Shown piece after piece: positions 8,590 to 16,685 of a DNA stretch of 64,000 nucleotides (its first letter is position 1; each line of letters starts with the position of its first letter). The notes beneath the pieces are model-generated. The model searched no databases, had not been told where the DNA came from, and worked only from the letters and a program-made list of their open reading frames with translations. Source of the stretch: Sorangium sp051521495 (GTDB taxonomy: Bacteria; Myxococcota_A; Polyangia; Polyangiales; Polyangiaceae); the NCBI RefSeq assembly GCF_051521495.1, contig NZ_CP150355.1:868001-932000 (forward strand), given 5' to 3'. The translations under genes and the position numbers were made by a program.

Positions 8590-8741
8590 CCCGACGACGG
8601 GAGTGCCGTCGGCTCACGGTCCTTCGGTGTGACAGCACACTGCGCAATCGTAGGCTTCGAGCAATCCCGACGGCGGGAGTGCCGTCGGCTCACGGTCCTT
8701 CGGTGTGACAGCACACTGCGCAATCGTAGGCTTCGAGCAAT
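8590..8741. repeat. 76-bp tandem duplication at a gene 3' end
   Basis: Two directly adjacent copies (8590-8665 and 8666-8741) differ at a single visible position (A8597 versus G8673). The right copy holds the last codons and stop of the carbohydrate-binding-like lipoprotein gene, including its CAVCCHTEGP tail. The left copy is a detached second version lying beyond the stop. Confidence 0.9.
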
Positions 8742-9397
8742 TCGCGCCCGGCGCACGGCACGTCGCCGCACGCGGTTCCCATCAAGGCGCCACAGCTCGG
8801 GAGGCATTCCCCGCCGACCTCGATCGAATGCGGCGGATCGCAGGGCGTGTCGTTGCCCGGAGGCTCGTCGCCGTCCGGCGTGAAGTACAGCCGATCCAGC
8901 CACACCCCGTCGACGGCATTCGCGATCACGAGCGCGTGAGCGCCGGCCGAGAGGGAGAAGCGGAGCGGCTCGCCGTAGCTCGTGTTGTCGTGGAAATCGT
9001 CCCAGAACCAGATGTCGCCGACGCTGATGCGCCAGAGGTACCACGGTCCGTCGTCCACCTGGAACCAGAAGCGGTTGTTGAGAGCGCTCGGCGCGTGAAT
9101 CCGCCCCCAGATCAGGTACTCTGCAGCGCTCGGCGCCTCGAAGCGGTAGCGAGCGCGCGCGAGCCCCGGCGCATCGTCCGAGGTCACCCCGGCGGGCGGC
9201 GCGATGAAGCGGCCCTCGGAAGCGCGGCTGTCTTCTCCGACGGTGAAGCCTCCGGTCAGCTCTCCGAGCTCTGCCTCGACGTAGGAAGATCCGGACACGA
9301 CCGGCGCCCAGGCCCCGACCGACGTGATCTCCGCATCACACCCGGAGGCCGCGAGGCAGCCGAACGCCACGACGCGAGCGGACGACCAGTGCTTCAC
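8690..9397 (-). CDS. Lipoprotein with carbohydrate-binding-like beta-sandwich
   Basis: A 235-residue exported protein. The signal segment VVAFGCLAASGC ends in a plausible lipobox Cys. The mature part has YVEAELGELTGGFTV, FIAPPAG, YLIWGRIHAPSALNNRFWF, FWDDFHDNTS, FSLSAGAHALVIANA and LDRLYFT. This is the pattern of CBM6/CBM35-like beta-sandwich modules that bind polysaccharide. A Cys-rich tail follows (CDPPHSIEVGGECLPSCG to CAVCCHTEGP). The start is the GTG at 9397, because its GTGA overlaps the stop of the upstream reading frame, indicating translational coupling. No enzyme domain is visible. Confidence 0.7.
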   Translation of the reverse strand: MKHWSSARVVAFGCLAASGCDAEITSVGAWAPVVSGSSYVEAELGELTGGFTVGEDSRASEGRFIAPPAGVTSDDAPGLARARYRFEAPSAAEYLIWGRIHAPSALNNRFWFQVDDGPWYLWRISVGDIWFWDDFHDNTSYGEPLRFSLSAGAHALVIANAVDGVWLDRLYFTPDGDEPPGNDTPCDPPHSIEVGGECLPSCGALMGTACGDVPCAGRELLEAYDCAVCCHTEGP

Positions 9398-9882
9398 GGC
9401 TGTTCCAGGAACCGCCTTAGCTTCGCGCTGTGGGGGCTCTTGGGATATTGCTGGATGAAGGCCTGAGCGCGCCGCTTCGCCTCCTGCGCGTTGCCGCGCG
9501 CGGCCAGCACGTCGATGGCCAGCACCTCGCGCTCCTGCCGGAGCACGCCGTTCGGGAACTGCGCGCGCAGGCGATCGAGGATCGCCGCCGCCCCCGCCGC
9601 GTCTCCGGCGCGCAGCTTGGAGCGGGCCTCCGTGAGCAGCGCGCTCTCCGCGCGCAGCAGATCGGTCTCGGTCGCCTTCGGTCCGCTCGGCCTCCGGGTC
9701 GGCTCCTCGCCGGTGGGCGCATGGAGCGGCGGCTCGGGAAGCGCCTTTGTCTCGGCCGCCGGCGGCGCCGGCGCCTTCGCCCGGCGCTTCGGCGGAGAAG
9801 CCGCTGGTCCCGCGGCCCGCGCCTGCGGGCGCCGGCGGCGGCGAGCGCGTGGCGCCGGCGTCCCAACGTGGCGCCACGCGGC
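9394..9882 (-). pseudogene. 5'-truncated TPR-like gene of a sigma-factor-linked operon
   Basis: An open frame of 162 codons ending in a TGA that overlaps the GTG of the next gene. The C-terminal half reads LLRAESALLTEARSKLRAGD, LDRLRAQFPNGVLRQE and AFIQQYPKSPHSAKLRRFLE. From memory this is the C-terminus of a myxobacterial protein encoded beside ECF sigma factors (FecR-like/TPR proteins). No ATG, GTG or TTG precedes it in frame before the upstream stop at 9883-9885, and the part that should hold a membrane segment is missing. The upstream DNA instead belongs to an oppositely oriented fragment. Called a truncated gene; expression from an atypical start cannot be excluded. Confidence 0.5.
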
Positions 9883-10379
9883 TCACGCTGGCGGCGGGCG
9901 CTGCCGGCCTGTTCGGCGTGGTGCGCCCCTTCGCGCCCGCGCTCTCCGCGGAGGTCGGCATCGGCGGTGCGCGATTTCGAGCGGCGATCGGCGCGCTCTG
10001 GCTCGTCCCGCAGACGCTGGAGCACGGGCCGGGCGAGCTCCGCGAGACGATGCTCGGCGGCGTCGTGCGCGCCTGCTTCGCGGCCGCGGGCGTGGGGGAC
10101 CTGCGCTTCGACATGTGCTCCGGCGTTCATGCTGGCCGGCTGAAGGCGGCGGCGAGCGGCTTCACGCGGAACGACGCCGTCGAGAAGACGTGGCTGGCGG
10201 TGCCGTTCGAGCTGTCGCTGGCGAGCGTGGCAGGCCCGCTCGGCTTCGAGGTCGGCGCCGCCGCGCTGGTGCCGCTCCGGCGCAACGATTTCTCGGTGGA
10301 CGGCGTGGGGGTCGCGTACAGGTCGCCGCCGGTCGGCGCGCTGGTGTCGCTCCGTGGCGTCGGGAGCTGGGGGCCGTAG
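9747..10379 (+). pseudogene. 5'-truncated outer-membrane-protein-like gene
   Basis: The first usable start is a TTG at 9747 giving 210 residues. The recognisable part begins at about residue 45 (TRLTLAAGAAGLFGVV) and continues with repeating amphipathic strands: FRAAIGALWLVPQTLEH, LRFDMCSGVHAGRL, WLAVPFELSLASVAG and PVGALVSLRGVGSW. It resembles the C-terminal beta-barrel of the third gene found in ECF-sigma-linked operons of Sorangium-type genomes. A signal peptide and N-terminal region are absent. It overlaps the 5' end of the antisense TPR-like fragment head to head, which suggests an inversion or deletion brought the two fragments together. Confidence 0.45.
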
Positions 10380-10531
10380 GCGCTTTGAGGGAGCCCCTCG
10401 TCTGCCACGGAGCCAGGAATCCATCACCCCGCCGCTCCTTCGGCTCTCCGCGCCGGTTCGACCGGCTCTCCGCGCCGGTTCGACGCGACGGCGTCGTCCT
10501 CCTGCGGGCCTGGCGGCGAGATCGCGGTGGA

Positions 10532-11995
10532 TCACCCCGCGGGCGTACCCCGCTTCGCGAGGTGCGCATGGCACCGGCGGAACATGTCCTGCCATCGAGC
10601 GTACTCCGTCGGGTGCTCGCGGAGCCGCTCCTTCCACGCCGTATCGACCGCTGTCCGCTTCTCGGCGGAGCCCAGCCCGTATCGCCGGAAGATCTGCTCG
10701 GCCGCGTCGGGGAACAGGGCCAGCTCGGCACAGAGCGCGGCGTACTGGGCGAGCGGCAGGACGATCTCGATCGGCTCGGCGAGGGGCGCTGGACCGCTCG
10801 TGCCAGCGTCGCTCGACGGCGAGGGCGACGGCGGCGTCGTGGAGCTCTGGGGGGTGGCTCTGGTCACCGCCGCCTGCGCGCTCGCGGTTGGCCTCAACAG
10901 CTCACGGGGGATCTCGAGGCTCAGGGACGTCTCTCCGAGCTGAGCCGGAGCTTGCGGAGCCCGTTTCGATGAGGCCGGCGCTCCGGCAGGCCTCGCCGGA
11001 GCCGTTGCGGCAAAGGGGATCGCCGGGCCTCGCGGGAGCGCCTGCACCGGTGACGTCTCCGCGGCCTCCCGAGGTGCCCGTGGCCGCTGCGGCTGGGCTG
11101 TCGGCGTGGGTGGCCGAGGGGGCGCCGATGCCCCGGGCGCGAACGGCAGAGCTGGGCCGCGGGGGACGTCCACGAGCGGCCCGGTCTCCGCGACCACGGG
11201 TGGCGGGGACTTCACCGCCGCCGGCACGGTGGACCGCGGGAACGGCAGCGCCGCCCCCCGTGGAATGTCGGGCAGGGGCGCCGTGCCGGTGAGCGGCTCC
11301 GCAGCGCGCGGGGGCTTCGGCTCGGCCCTCACGATCGCGATCTCGCCTTGCGCGGGCATGAAGGGGACCACCGCGGCTCGGGGCACGTCCAGCAGGGGTC
11401 CCGTGCCCTGCAGCGCCTTCGGGGTCGCCGCCCCACCGGAAGGCGGCGCGGACGGCGCAGACACGACGGCGAGCGGCGCGAACGAGCGCCCGACCGACGG
11501 CCTCAGCACACGGGAGCCGACCCGGAGCGGCCCGAGCTTCCGAGGGGTCGCACGCAGCTCCGCGAGGAGCTCACCGAGCTTCGCGTCCTCCTCCACGCGG
11601 CGCGCCCAGCGGCGGCGGAGCCGGGCGATGTCGTTCATGCCCAGGTCGTTGCCCGGCAGCAGCTCGAACGGCGCCGGATGTGCCTCGAAGGCGGCAAGGA
11701 AGCTCGCCCAGGCGGCCGCGTCCTCCGCGAGCGGATCGACCGATCGCTCCAGCCAGTCCTCCGCCTACGCGAGCTCGAGCGCGTACGCCGCGAGCAGCTC
11801 GGGCTCGGCGGCCAGCCGCTGCTTCCAGGAGAGATCGGCCCGCGCGAACGCGCGCGGCGTCAGCCCCTCGACGGCGAGGACGTCCGCGAGCGGGAACCCC
11901 TCGGTCACCGCCGCCGTAACGGCCGCATACCGCGCCAGCGAGACCCCTCCGCTCGCTTCCTGCGCTCCCGACGCGGGCTTCGTGGCTGCCGTCAT
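10532..11995 (-). pseudogene. T6SS-associated helper-like gene with in-frame amber codon
   Basis: One reading frame from ATG 11995 to the stop at 10532 is interrupted only by TAG at 11765-11767. The first 76 codons (LARYAAVTAAVTEGFPLADV, ending ELLAAYALELA) and the codons after the TAG (AEDWLERSIDPLAEDAAAW, FELLPGNDLGMNDIARLR) read as one continuous family member. From memory such proteins are encoded beside VgrG and PAAR genes in myxobacteria. A long Pro/Ala-rich middle contains repeated segments of the type VPRGPALPF, DIPRGAALPF and ALPRGPAIPF. The C-terminus (QYAALCAELALFPDAAEQIF, WQDMFRRCHAHLAKRG) repeats the N-terminal motif. The downstream part could restart at ATG 11638. It follows the PAAR gene by 9 bp. 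Confidence 0.55.
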
Positions 11996-12004
11996 CCCTG
12001 GCCC

Positions 12005-12421
12005 CTAATCGCCGACCAGCACGGTGCCGGACGCGAGCACGCTTCCGTTCGGCGCGTCGGCCGGGTCGTTGCAGGTCAGCGCCGGATCGCCGAGGTGCGC
12101 GGCCGGCTTGTTGTTGATCAGCACCGTCTTGCTGCCCGCCTGGATCCGAGCCTGGTTCGACGGAGGACGTTGAAAGGCACCTCCGGTGGGCAGGTGCGCG
12201 GGCGCATTCGCCGCGGTGCTCCCCTGGACCGCGGCCGGCTTGCCCTCGACGAGGACATCCGCGCTCAGCTCGCCGGACAGGTTCCCGCTGAACGGCATGG
12301 GCGTCGGCGTCGGCACAGGGCCGCCGGGCGAGGGCACCATCACCAGGTGCGTGTCGACGCCGATGACCTTGTCGCCTTGCTTCGCGGCGGGTTTGCCTGG
12401 TTTTGGGGATCGCGATTGCAT
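12005..12421 (-). CDS. PAAR-domain type VI secretion spike protein
   Basis: A 138-residue protein with the compact PAAR/DUF4150-like composition: VIGVDTHLVMVPSPGGPVPT near the start, GKPAAVQGSTAANAPAHLP in the middle, and the closing block VLINNKPAAHLGDPALTCND with ASGTVLVGD. PAAR proteins cap the VgrG trimer and carry effectors through the type VI apparatus. A strong GGAGG site sits five bases before ATG 12421. It is intact, unlike the VgrG remnant upstream and the amber-containing gene 9 bp downstream. No other type VI structural gene is in the window, so this looks like a stand-alone cargo island. Confidence 0.85.
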   Translation of the reverse strand: MQSRSPKPGKPAAKQGDKVIGVDTHLVMVPSPGGPVPTPTPMPFSGNLSGELSADVLVEGKPAAVQGSTAANAPAHLPTGGAFQRPPSNQARIQAGSKTVLINNKPAAHLGDPALTCNDPADAPNGSVLASGTVLVGD

Positions 12422-12433
12422 GGTTCCTCCGAG

Positions 12434-12930
12434 CTATCCTACGCCCTTACGGGACTGCTGCGCCTCCGCCGTGACCAGCGGGAGCCGGTCGGCGGCTGTG
12501 GAAGAGAGCGAGCCGGCCATCATTCCTCTTGTCGTTCTCGTGGTAGCCCACGACCCGGACGTCATCGCTCGAGCGCGCGGCGATGCCCCAGGGCAGGTAA
12601 GGCTCACCTCATTGCGCTGCCCATCGAGGTCCCAGTGAAACTGCACCTTCAGGCGCGCATGCTCGTCGGTGTGCACCTCGTTCCCTGCCGGTCCGGTGAC
12701 CAGCGCGCTCTCGAGGACTTGCCTCGGCTTGCGCGCCGGCGCACGCGGCCGGAGCAGCGCCGTTGCTGGGACGCGCGCGGTCTGGCGTGATCTCCGGAGT
12801 GTCGTAGTCGGCGTGATGCTGGTACACGTCCAGCGCAGGCGGCCCGCTCGCCGCGTTCCCGGCCCGCTCCCTCGCGTTCGTGGCGCGCGGCGCCTCGGGT
12901 CGACCAGCGTCGGAGGCGTCTACCAGGTCG
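12434..12930 (-). pseudogene. VgrG remnant with frameshifts
   Basis: Pieces of a VgrG gene are spread over different frames. One frame carries LDVYQHHADYDTPEIT (about 12790-12840). Another carries VLESALVTGPAGNEVHTDE directly followed by HARLKVQFHWDLDGQRNEV, the diagnostic VgrG gp5-like OB-fold entry. A third frame downstream reads LPWGIAARSSDDVRVVGYH and HENDKRNDGRLALFHSRRP. The large gp27-like base and the C-terminal needle are missing, so it cannot make a working spike. It lies directly upstream of the intact PAAR gene on the same strand. Confidence 0.6.
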
Positions 12931-12945
12931 AGCTGTGTAAATTCG

Positions 12946-13655
12946 TCAACGGCTGGCCGCATTCTGCTCATCGAGTACGTTTGCGAACGCATCCGGCCAC
13001 ACGAGCCGGACCGTGAGGGCCCGACATATCTCGCCCCACCTCGGATCCTGCGGCTCCCGCTCTGCGACAAGGACAGGTGTAATTGTCCTCCCTCCGGCTC
13101 TGAGCAGATGAGCGTACCAAAGCACTTGACCGAGCCCGAGCCTGAGCTGCCGTTCCTCGTTCGCATCCGTGATGCTTTTGACCTCGGCCACGAAGATCGT
13201 GGTACCCACTTCCCAGGCGAGGTCGTACTCCGGTTCGCTCGGAGACGGGGAACGTGGCCGGAGGCCGTGGTCCCGAAGGAAGTCGGCGAGGGCATTCTGC
13301 GTTTTCGCGTGCCCATCATTGCCGCGCTCGATCTTCTGACTCCGAGCGCAGCGGCGAGTCCGTCGAGGATCGGCTGCTCCTCGTCGTCAATGTCGCGAAG
13401 AGCTGCGACATAAACGCCGACCTGCCCACTAGCCCACCCGCTCACGAGGTCGCCAGCAGAGCTCCCACCCTGTCGGATGATGAACCGCGGCTCCACGTCG
13501 CCCTTCCCCCACACGACGTCGAGGTTGCCGGCCAGCGACATCGCCTCGTCGAACAAGCGCCGGAGGCCCCCGGCGCCTGCCTCCGACCGGGCTTCTGCCG
13601 CCGAGAAGAATGTCTGCTCATTCCACGGATCTCCGGGTTTCCGCTCACCACGCAT
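12946..13655 (-). pseudogene. PD-(D/E)xK nuclease-like gene, frameshifted
   Basis: The N-terminal part starts at ATG 13655 (MRGERKPGDPWNEQTFFSAA) and continues through FDEAMSLAGNLDVVWGKGD to ILDGLAAALGVRR near 13340. There the sense continues in another frame as IERGNDGHAKTQNALADFLR, EYDLAWEVGTTIFVAEVKS and GLGQVLWYAHLLRAG. The last 87 codons (12946-13209) end normally. D-x10-ExK in the YDLAW to AEVKS segment is the PD-(D/E)xK restriction-endonuclease-fold signature. A single small indel near 13340 would restore a protein of about 235 residues. It sits upstream of the VgrG/PAAR remnants, so a DNA-cleaving effector is possible, as is an unrelated defence gene. Confidence 0.55.
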
Positions 13656-13764
13656 AGGCCGAGCGTACCCTGAGCTCGCGCGCAGACGAACGTGATTGCG
13701 ACTCGAGCCATGATCGGCGGGGCGCTTCATGGCGCCCGGGGGCCTCCATCTTGACGGCGCTGCT

Positions 13765-14616
13765 CGGTTCACCCCCGTGTGTGCGGGGACGACGCCCAAT
13801 GCGCTCGGGATAGCCCGATGTTTCAGGTTCACCCCCGCGTGCGCGGGAACGACGCGGGCAGTGCGTGAGCGAGGAGCGACGGTTCACCCCCGCGTGCGCG
13901 GGGACGACTGCATGTGGCCGACCTGATCCGGTTCAGGTTCGGCTCACCCCCGCGTGCGCGGGGACGACCCATGCTCCGTTCGGCGGAACGCGTCCTCAAT
14001 CGGTTCACCCCCGCGTGCGCGGGGACAACCAGATCGTGAGCAGCTTCGACGCGTACGCGATCGGTTCGCCCCCGCGTGCGCGGGGACGACGTGGATCCGC
14101 ACCGGCTTCCCGGCCGCCTGCGCCGGTTCACCCCTGCGTGCGCGGGGACGACTTGTCCACGGGCGCTTCGAAGTAGTGCGCATCCGGTTCACCCCCGCAT
14201 GTGCGGGGACGACGGAGGTCGAGTTCGCATGAGCGCGCCCGCGGCTCGGTTCACCCCCGCGTGTGCGGGGACGACGACGAGTTCCGGTTCACCCCCGCGT
14301 GCGTGGGGACGACGTCAACGGCCACGGCCTCCGCTTCTCCGACTACGGTTCACCCCCGCGTGCGCGGGGACGACCATGCCGAGGTCTTCGTCGAGCGCGC
14401 CGAGGTTGGTTCACCCCCGCGTGCGCGGGGACGACCCGAACAACGTGCGGCCGCCGGGCTACTACGGCGGTTCACCCCCGCGTGCGCGGGGACGACGCCG
14501 TGGCCACGGCTCCAACGGCCTTCTTTTCGGTTCACCCCCGCGTGCGCGGGGACGACGCCGTGGCCACGGCTCCAACGGCCTTCTTTTCGGTTCACCCCCG
14601 CGTGCGCGGGGACGAC
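13765..14616 (-). CRISPR. CRISPR array, type I-E-like, 15 repeats and 14 spacers, no cas genes
   Basis: Fifteen 29-bp repeats start at 13765, 13825, 13880, 13940, 14001, 14062, 14124, 14185, 14247, 14285, 14346, 14407, 14468, 14528 and 14588. The plus-strand consensus opens CGGTTCACCCCCGCG and closes GCGGGGACGAC, so the minus-strand repeat ends GTGAACCG, like the 5' handle of type I-E crRNA. Spacers are 31-33 nt except number 2 (26 nt) and number 9 (9 nt). Spacers 13 and 14 are identical. Repeats at the low-coordinate end are degenerate (13765, 13825), those at the high end perfect, so transcription is probably on the minus strand with the leader side at 14616. No cas gene lies in the window. 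Confidence 0.95.
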
Positions 14617-15114
14617 GCCACCGAGTTCGTCGAGAAGCTCGACGAGCTCTTCCCCGGCCTCGTGACGCTCACCAAGGAGCAGCGGAAGACCGCGCCGAGG
14701 CTGCGTGAAGGCGAGCATGCGATGCTGCACAAGGTGCTCGACGTGGTCGACATGAAGCCGGCCCTGTTCGAGTCGCTGGCCGATCAGGACGAAGGCATGG
14801 ATCCGAACCGCTTCGAGACGGCGCTGCTCCGCGAGCGGATCGAGAAGCACCTGCTCTTCAGCGACGTGGCTGCGAGCCTCTCTTCGGTGGGTGGCGAACT
14901 CGGCGACTCGACGCTCTATACTGCCATCAAGTTCCGCGAGACGCTCTATGCGGCCTATCGCCTCGCCAAGGCGCACGCGCAGACGGATCGGAAGGTCATG
15001 GACGTGCTCGCGCCGGTCGTCGACTTCATGCGCAAGAACGTCGCCGCCGCGGCCGCCGCCAGGCGGACCCGCACGCCGGCCCCGGCCGAGCTGCCGAGCT
15101 CCGGAGACGCGTAG
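14617..15114 (+). pseudogene. Headless gene fragment abutting the last CRISPR repeat
   Basis: Immediately after repeat 15 an open frame encodes about 165 residues, beginning ATEFVEKLDELFPGLVTLTK and including REGEHAMLHKVLDVVDMKP, LRERIEKHLLFSDVAASL and TLYTAIKFRETLYAAYRLAK. It ends with an Ala/Pro-rich tail. The helical, charged sequence looks like genuine protein and I have a weak memory of similar myxobacterial hypothetical proteins, but no function. There is no start codon before the repeat array except by reading through repeats. The N-terminus is therefore lost, or the array replaced it. It occupies the place where the array's leader would be expected. Confidence 0.5.
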
Positions 15115-15458
15115 TCTCGACGAGGGCAGGGGAGCGCGCTGACACGGCTCCAGGAGAGGCTGCGAGCGTGAAGACGCCACGAGCTCGGCAGCCTGGCCCG
15201 TGACGATGCGCGGCCATCTGGCCCGTTCTGCACATTCTGATCGAGGCCGAATCGGCCGCCTCCACGGAATCGCTCGCAGGCGAACGCGGCGTTTTGGAGG
15301 TCTGCAAGGCGCTCGCGCTCGCTTCGTACGAAGCCAGGGAGGAGTTCTGCCGAGCGCAGCCACGGAACAGGCGCCGCCGATGCTGGGAAAATGTGCATGC
15401 CAGCTCCCTTGGCTGGCTCGTGTATTGCGCGGTCGAGTTCTCGTACTAGCCTCATCGC
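15115..15458. other. Non-coding interval
   Basis: 344 bp between the headless fragment and the DUF6968-like gene. No gene, repeat or RNA is recognised. Confidence 0.45.
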
Positions 15459-15890
15459 ATGGATGAGAAGGATTCTCCGATCGCGGAGCGTCGCTACAGC
15501 GTGGAAGGTCAGCCTGGGCGCGAAATCATCTTGAAGATTGGACGGCCGTTCGAGGTGAGCCCTCCTGGGGTGGACTGGGCGTGTCCCGTCGTCTTCGAGG
15601 GCCTGGACGACGGATGCAGCAAGTGCGTGTACGGGATCGACGGTGTGCAGGCGATCCAGCTCGCGATGCAGTACGCGCGCAACCAGCTGGAGGCCTCCGG
15701 GCCGCAGCTCCTGTGGATGAACGAGGAGCCGGGCGATCTGGGGCTCCCGCGCCCGATCGAGAGCACGCTCGGCGTATGGTTTCAGCGCGAGCTCGAGCAG
15801 ATGGTGGAGAGTGAGCAACGCAGGATGCACGAGATCGTGCTCCAGCTCGGCAAGGTGCGCGAGCGGCGTCGGAAATCGACCGGAGCCTAG
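15459..15890 (+). CDS. DUF6968-like small cytoplasmic protein
   Basis: A 143-residue soluble protein: AERRYSVEGQPGREIILKIG, RPFEVSPPGVDWACPVVFEG, KCVYGIDGVQAIQLAMQYA and LEASGPQLLWMNEEPGDLGL, then a helical basic tail ending RERRRKSTGA. The pattern of an early beta-hairpin and the GIDGVQAIQLAM helix resembles the DUF6968 family as I recall it. Such genes are often stand-alone or near polymorphic toxins, where they may act as immunity proteins, but nothing in the sequence proves that here. The ATG at 15459 is the first start of the frame. Confidence 0.6.
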   Translation: MDEKDSPIAERRYSVEGQPGREIILKIGRPFEVSPPGVDWACPVVFEGLDDGCSKCVYGIDGVQAIQLAMQYARNQLEASGPQLLWMNEEPGDLGLPRPIESTLGVWFQRELEQMVESEQRRMHEIVLQLGKVRERRRKSTGA

Positions 15891-15975
15891 CTTCGGCGAG
15901 GTGCGTTCCGTCCCGTAGGCGAGGCCGATCGATCGCCATCCTTTCCTCGCCGGCTCCCCCTCCGCCGAGAAGGCG

Positions 15976-16493
15976 GCGCGCCCCATCACATCGTTTCGAC
16001 CGACTTGAGCATCTCCGGGATGAAATGGAGTCTCGGCCGGAGCAGCCTGTCGCGACGCCCGGGCTGTCGGACCTGGAGCATGGCGCCGGTCGCGGAGCTG
16101 TTCGAGGCATCCAGCAGATCGTCGGTAAACGTGTAGCTGTAATTCTCTTGCTTGATCGGTGCCTTGTCCTCCGCAGCGGCCTCGGGGATCGAGACGCAGA
16201 GAAACAGCAGCGCGGCTGGGACTGAAATAAGCGATCGCGACTTCATCATGCCTCCTCGCTGCTATCGGACACGAGCGAGGTCCGCGCATTGGGACCCTTT
16301 TTGCCGCGCGCTCGATGTCGCGTCCGGAGCACGCATGCGCGGCCGCGACGAGAGGGCGCGGAGGTCCCCTGCCGGGGTGCCAGCCCGAGCGCGCAGGTCC
16401 AGGTGGGCGATGCGCCTCTGCGTTCTGCGCCGACAGGCGCGCTCGATGTCGTCGCCGAGGGCTCCCCAGACGGACTGCCGGATCCGGTGACAA
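15976..16493. repeat. Duplicated segment, copy A (with 22311-22822)
   Basis: About 515 bp are shared with 22311-22822 at high identity, with scattered substitutions and a more divergent stretch near 16335-16400. Each copy contains the small secreted-protein gene, its ribosome binding site, and about 240 bp upstream, including the identical stretch CGCATTGGGACCCTTTTTGC. At 16494 copy A is fused to the glycosyltransferase-gene fragment. Confidence 0.85.
15986..16246 (-). CDS. Small exported protein, paralogue 1
   Basis: An 86-residue protein (counting from the second ATG) with a Sec signal peptide (ALLFLCVSIPEAAAED). The short mature part contains NYSYTFTDDLLDASNSSATG, AMLQVRQPGRRDRLLRPRLH and FIPEMLKSVETM. 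I recall similar short myxobacterial proteins with a YxYxF.DD start and an EMLKSVE end; no function is known to me. An AGGAGG site lies 1 nt before one ATG (16249) and 4 nt before the next (16246), so the second is preferred. The paralogue at 22320 is about 85% identical in the mature part. Confidence 0.65.
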   Translation of the reverse strand: MKSRSLISVPAALLFLCVSIPEAAAEDKAPIKQENYSYTFTDDLLDASNSSATGAMLQVRQPGRRDRLLRPRLHFIPEMLKSVETM

Positions 16494-16685
16494 CGGATCA
16501 TCGGCGATGGCGATCACCGTCACGTCGTGGCCCGTAGCGCGCTGGAGCGCCGTCAGAGCGACGACCACCTGCTCGGCGTCGCCGGCCTTCAAGCTGGTCA
16601 CCACGTGCGCGATCGCGAGCTTCCATAGAAGCTCCGCCCTGCTCCGGTCGCGGTCTCCCACGCCGTAAATGTCACGAATCTCCAT
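16494..16685 (-). pseudogene. 5' fragment of a duplicated glycosyltransferase gene
   Basis: The first 64 codons of the gene at 3371-4723 are repeated here without an indel (coordinate offset 11962), with a few substitutions. Homology continues upstream to about 16713, through the Pro-rich-looking CCCCCTCGAACGAATGG stretch, so promoter-proximal DNA was copied too. It stops abruptly at 16494, where duplicated segment A begins. The reading frame after the junction is unrelated, so this is a non-functional fragment. Confidence 0.85.

Noticed and set aside
13656..13764. Possible CRISPR leader on the left side of the array
   Set aside because: The adjoining repeats are the degenerate ones and the sequence is not AT-rich; repeat orientation puts the leader on the other side.
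13729..14708. Several overlapping ORFs with repeated HPRVRGDD or GSPPRARGR
   Set aside because: These are translations of the CRISPR repeats in different frames, not repeat proteins.
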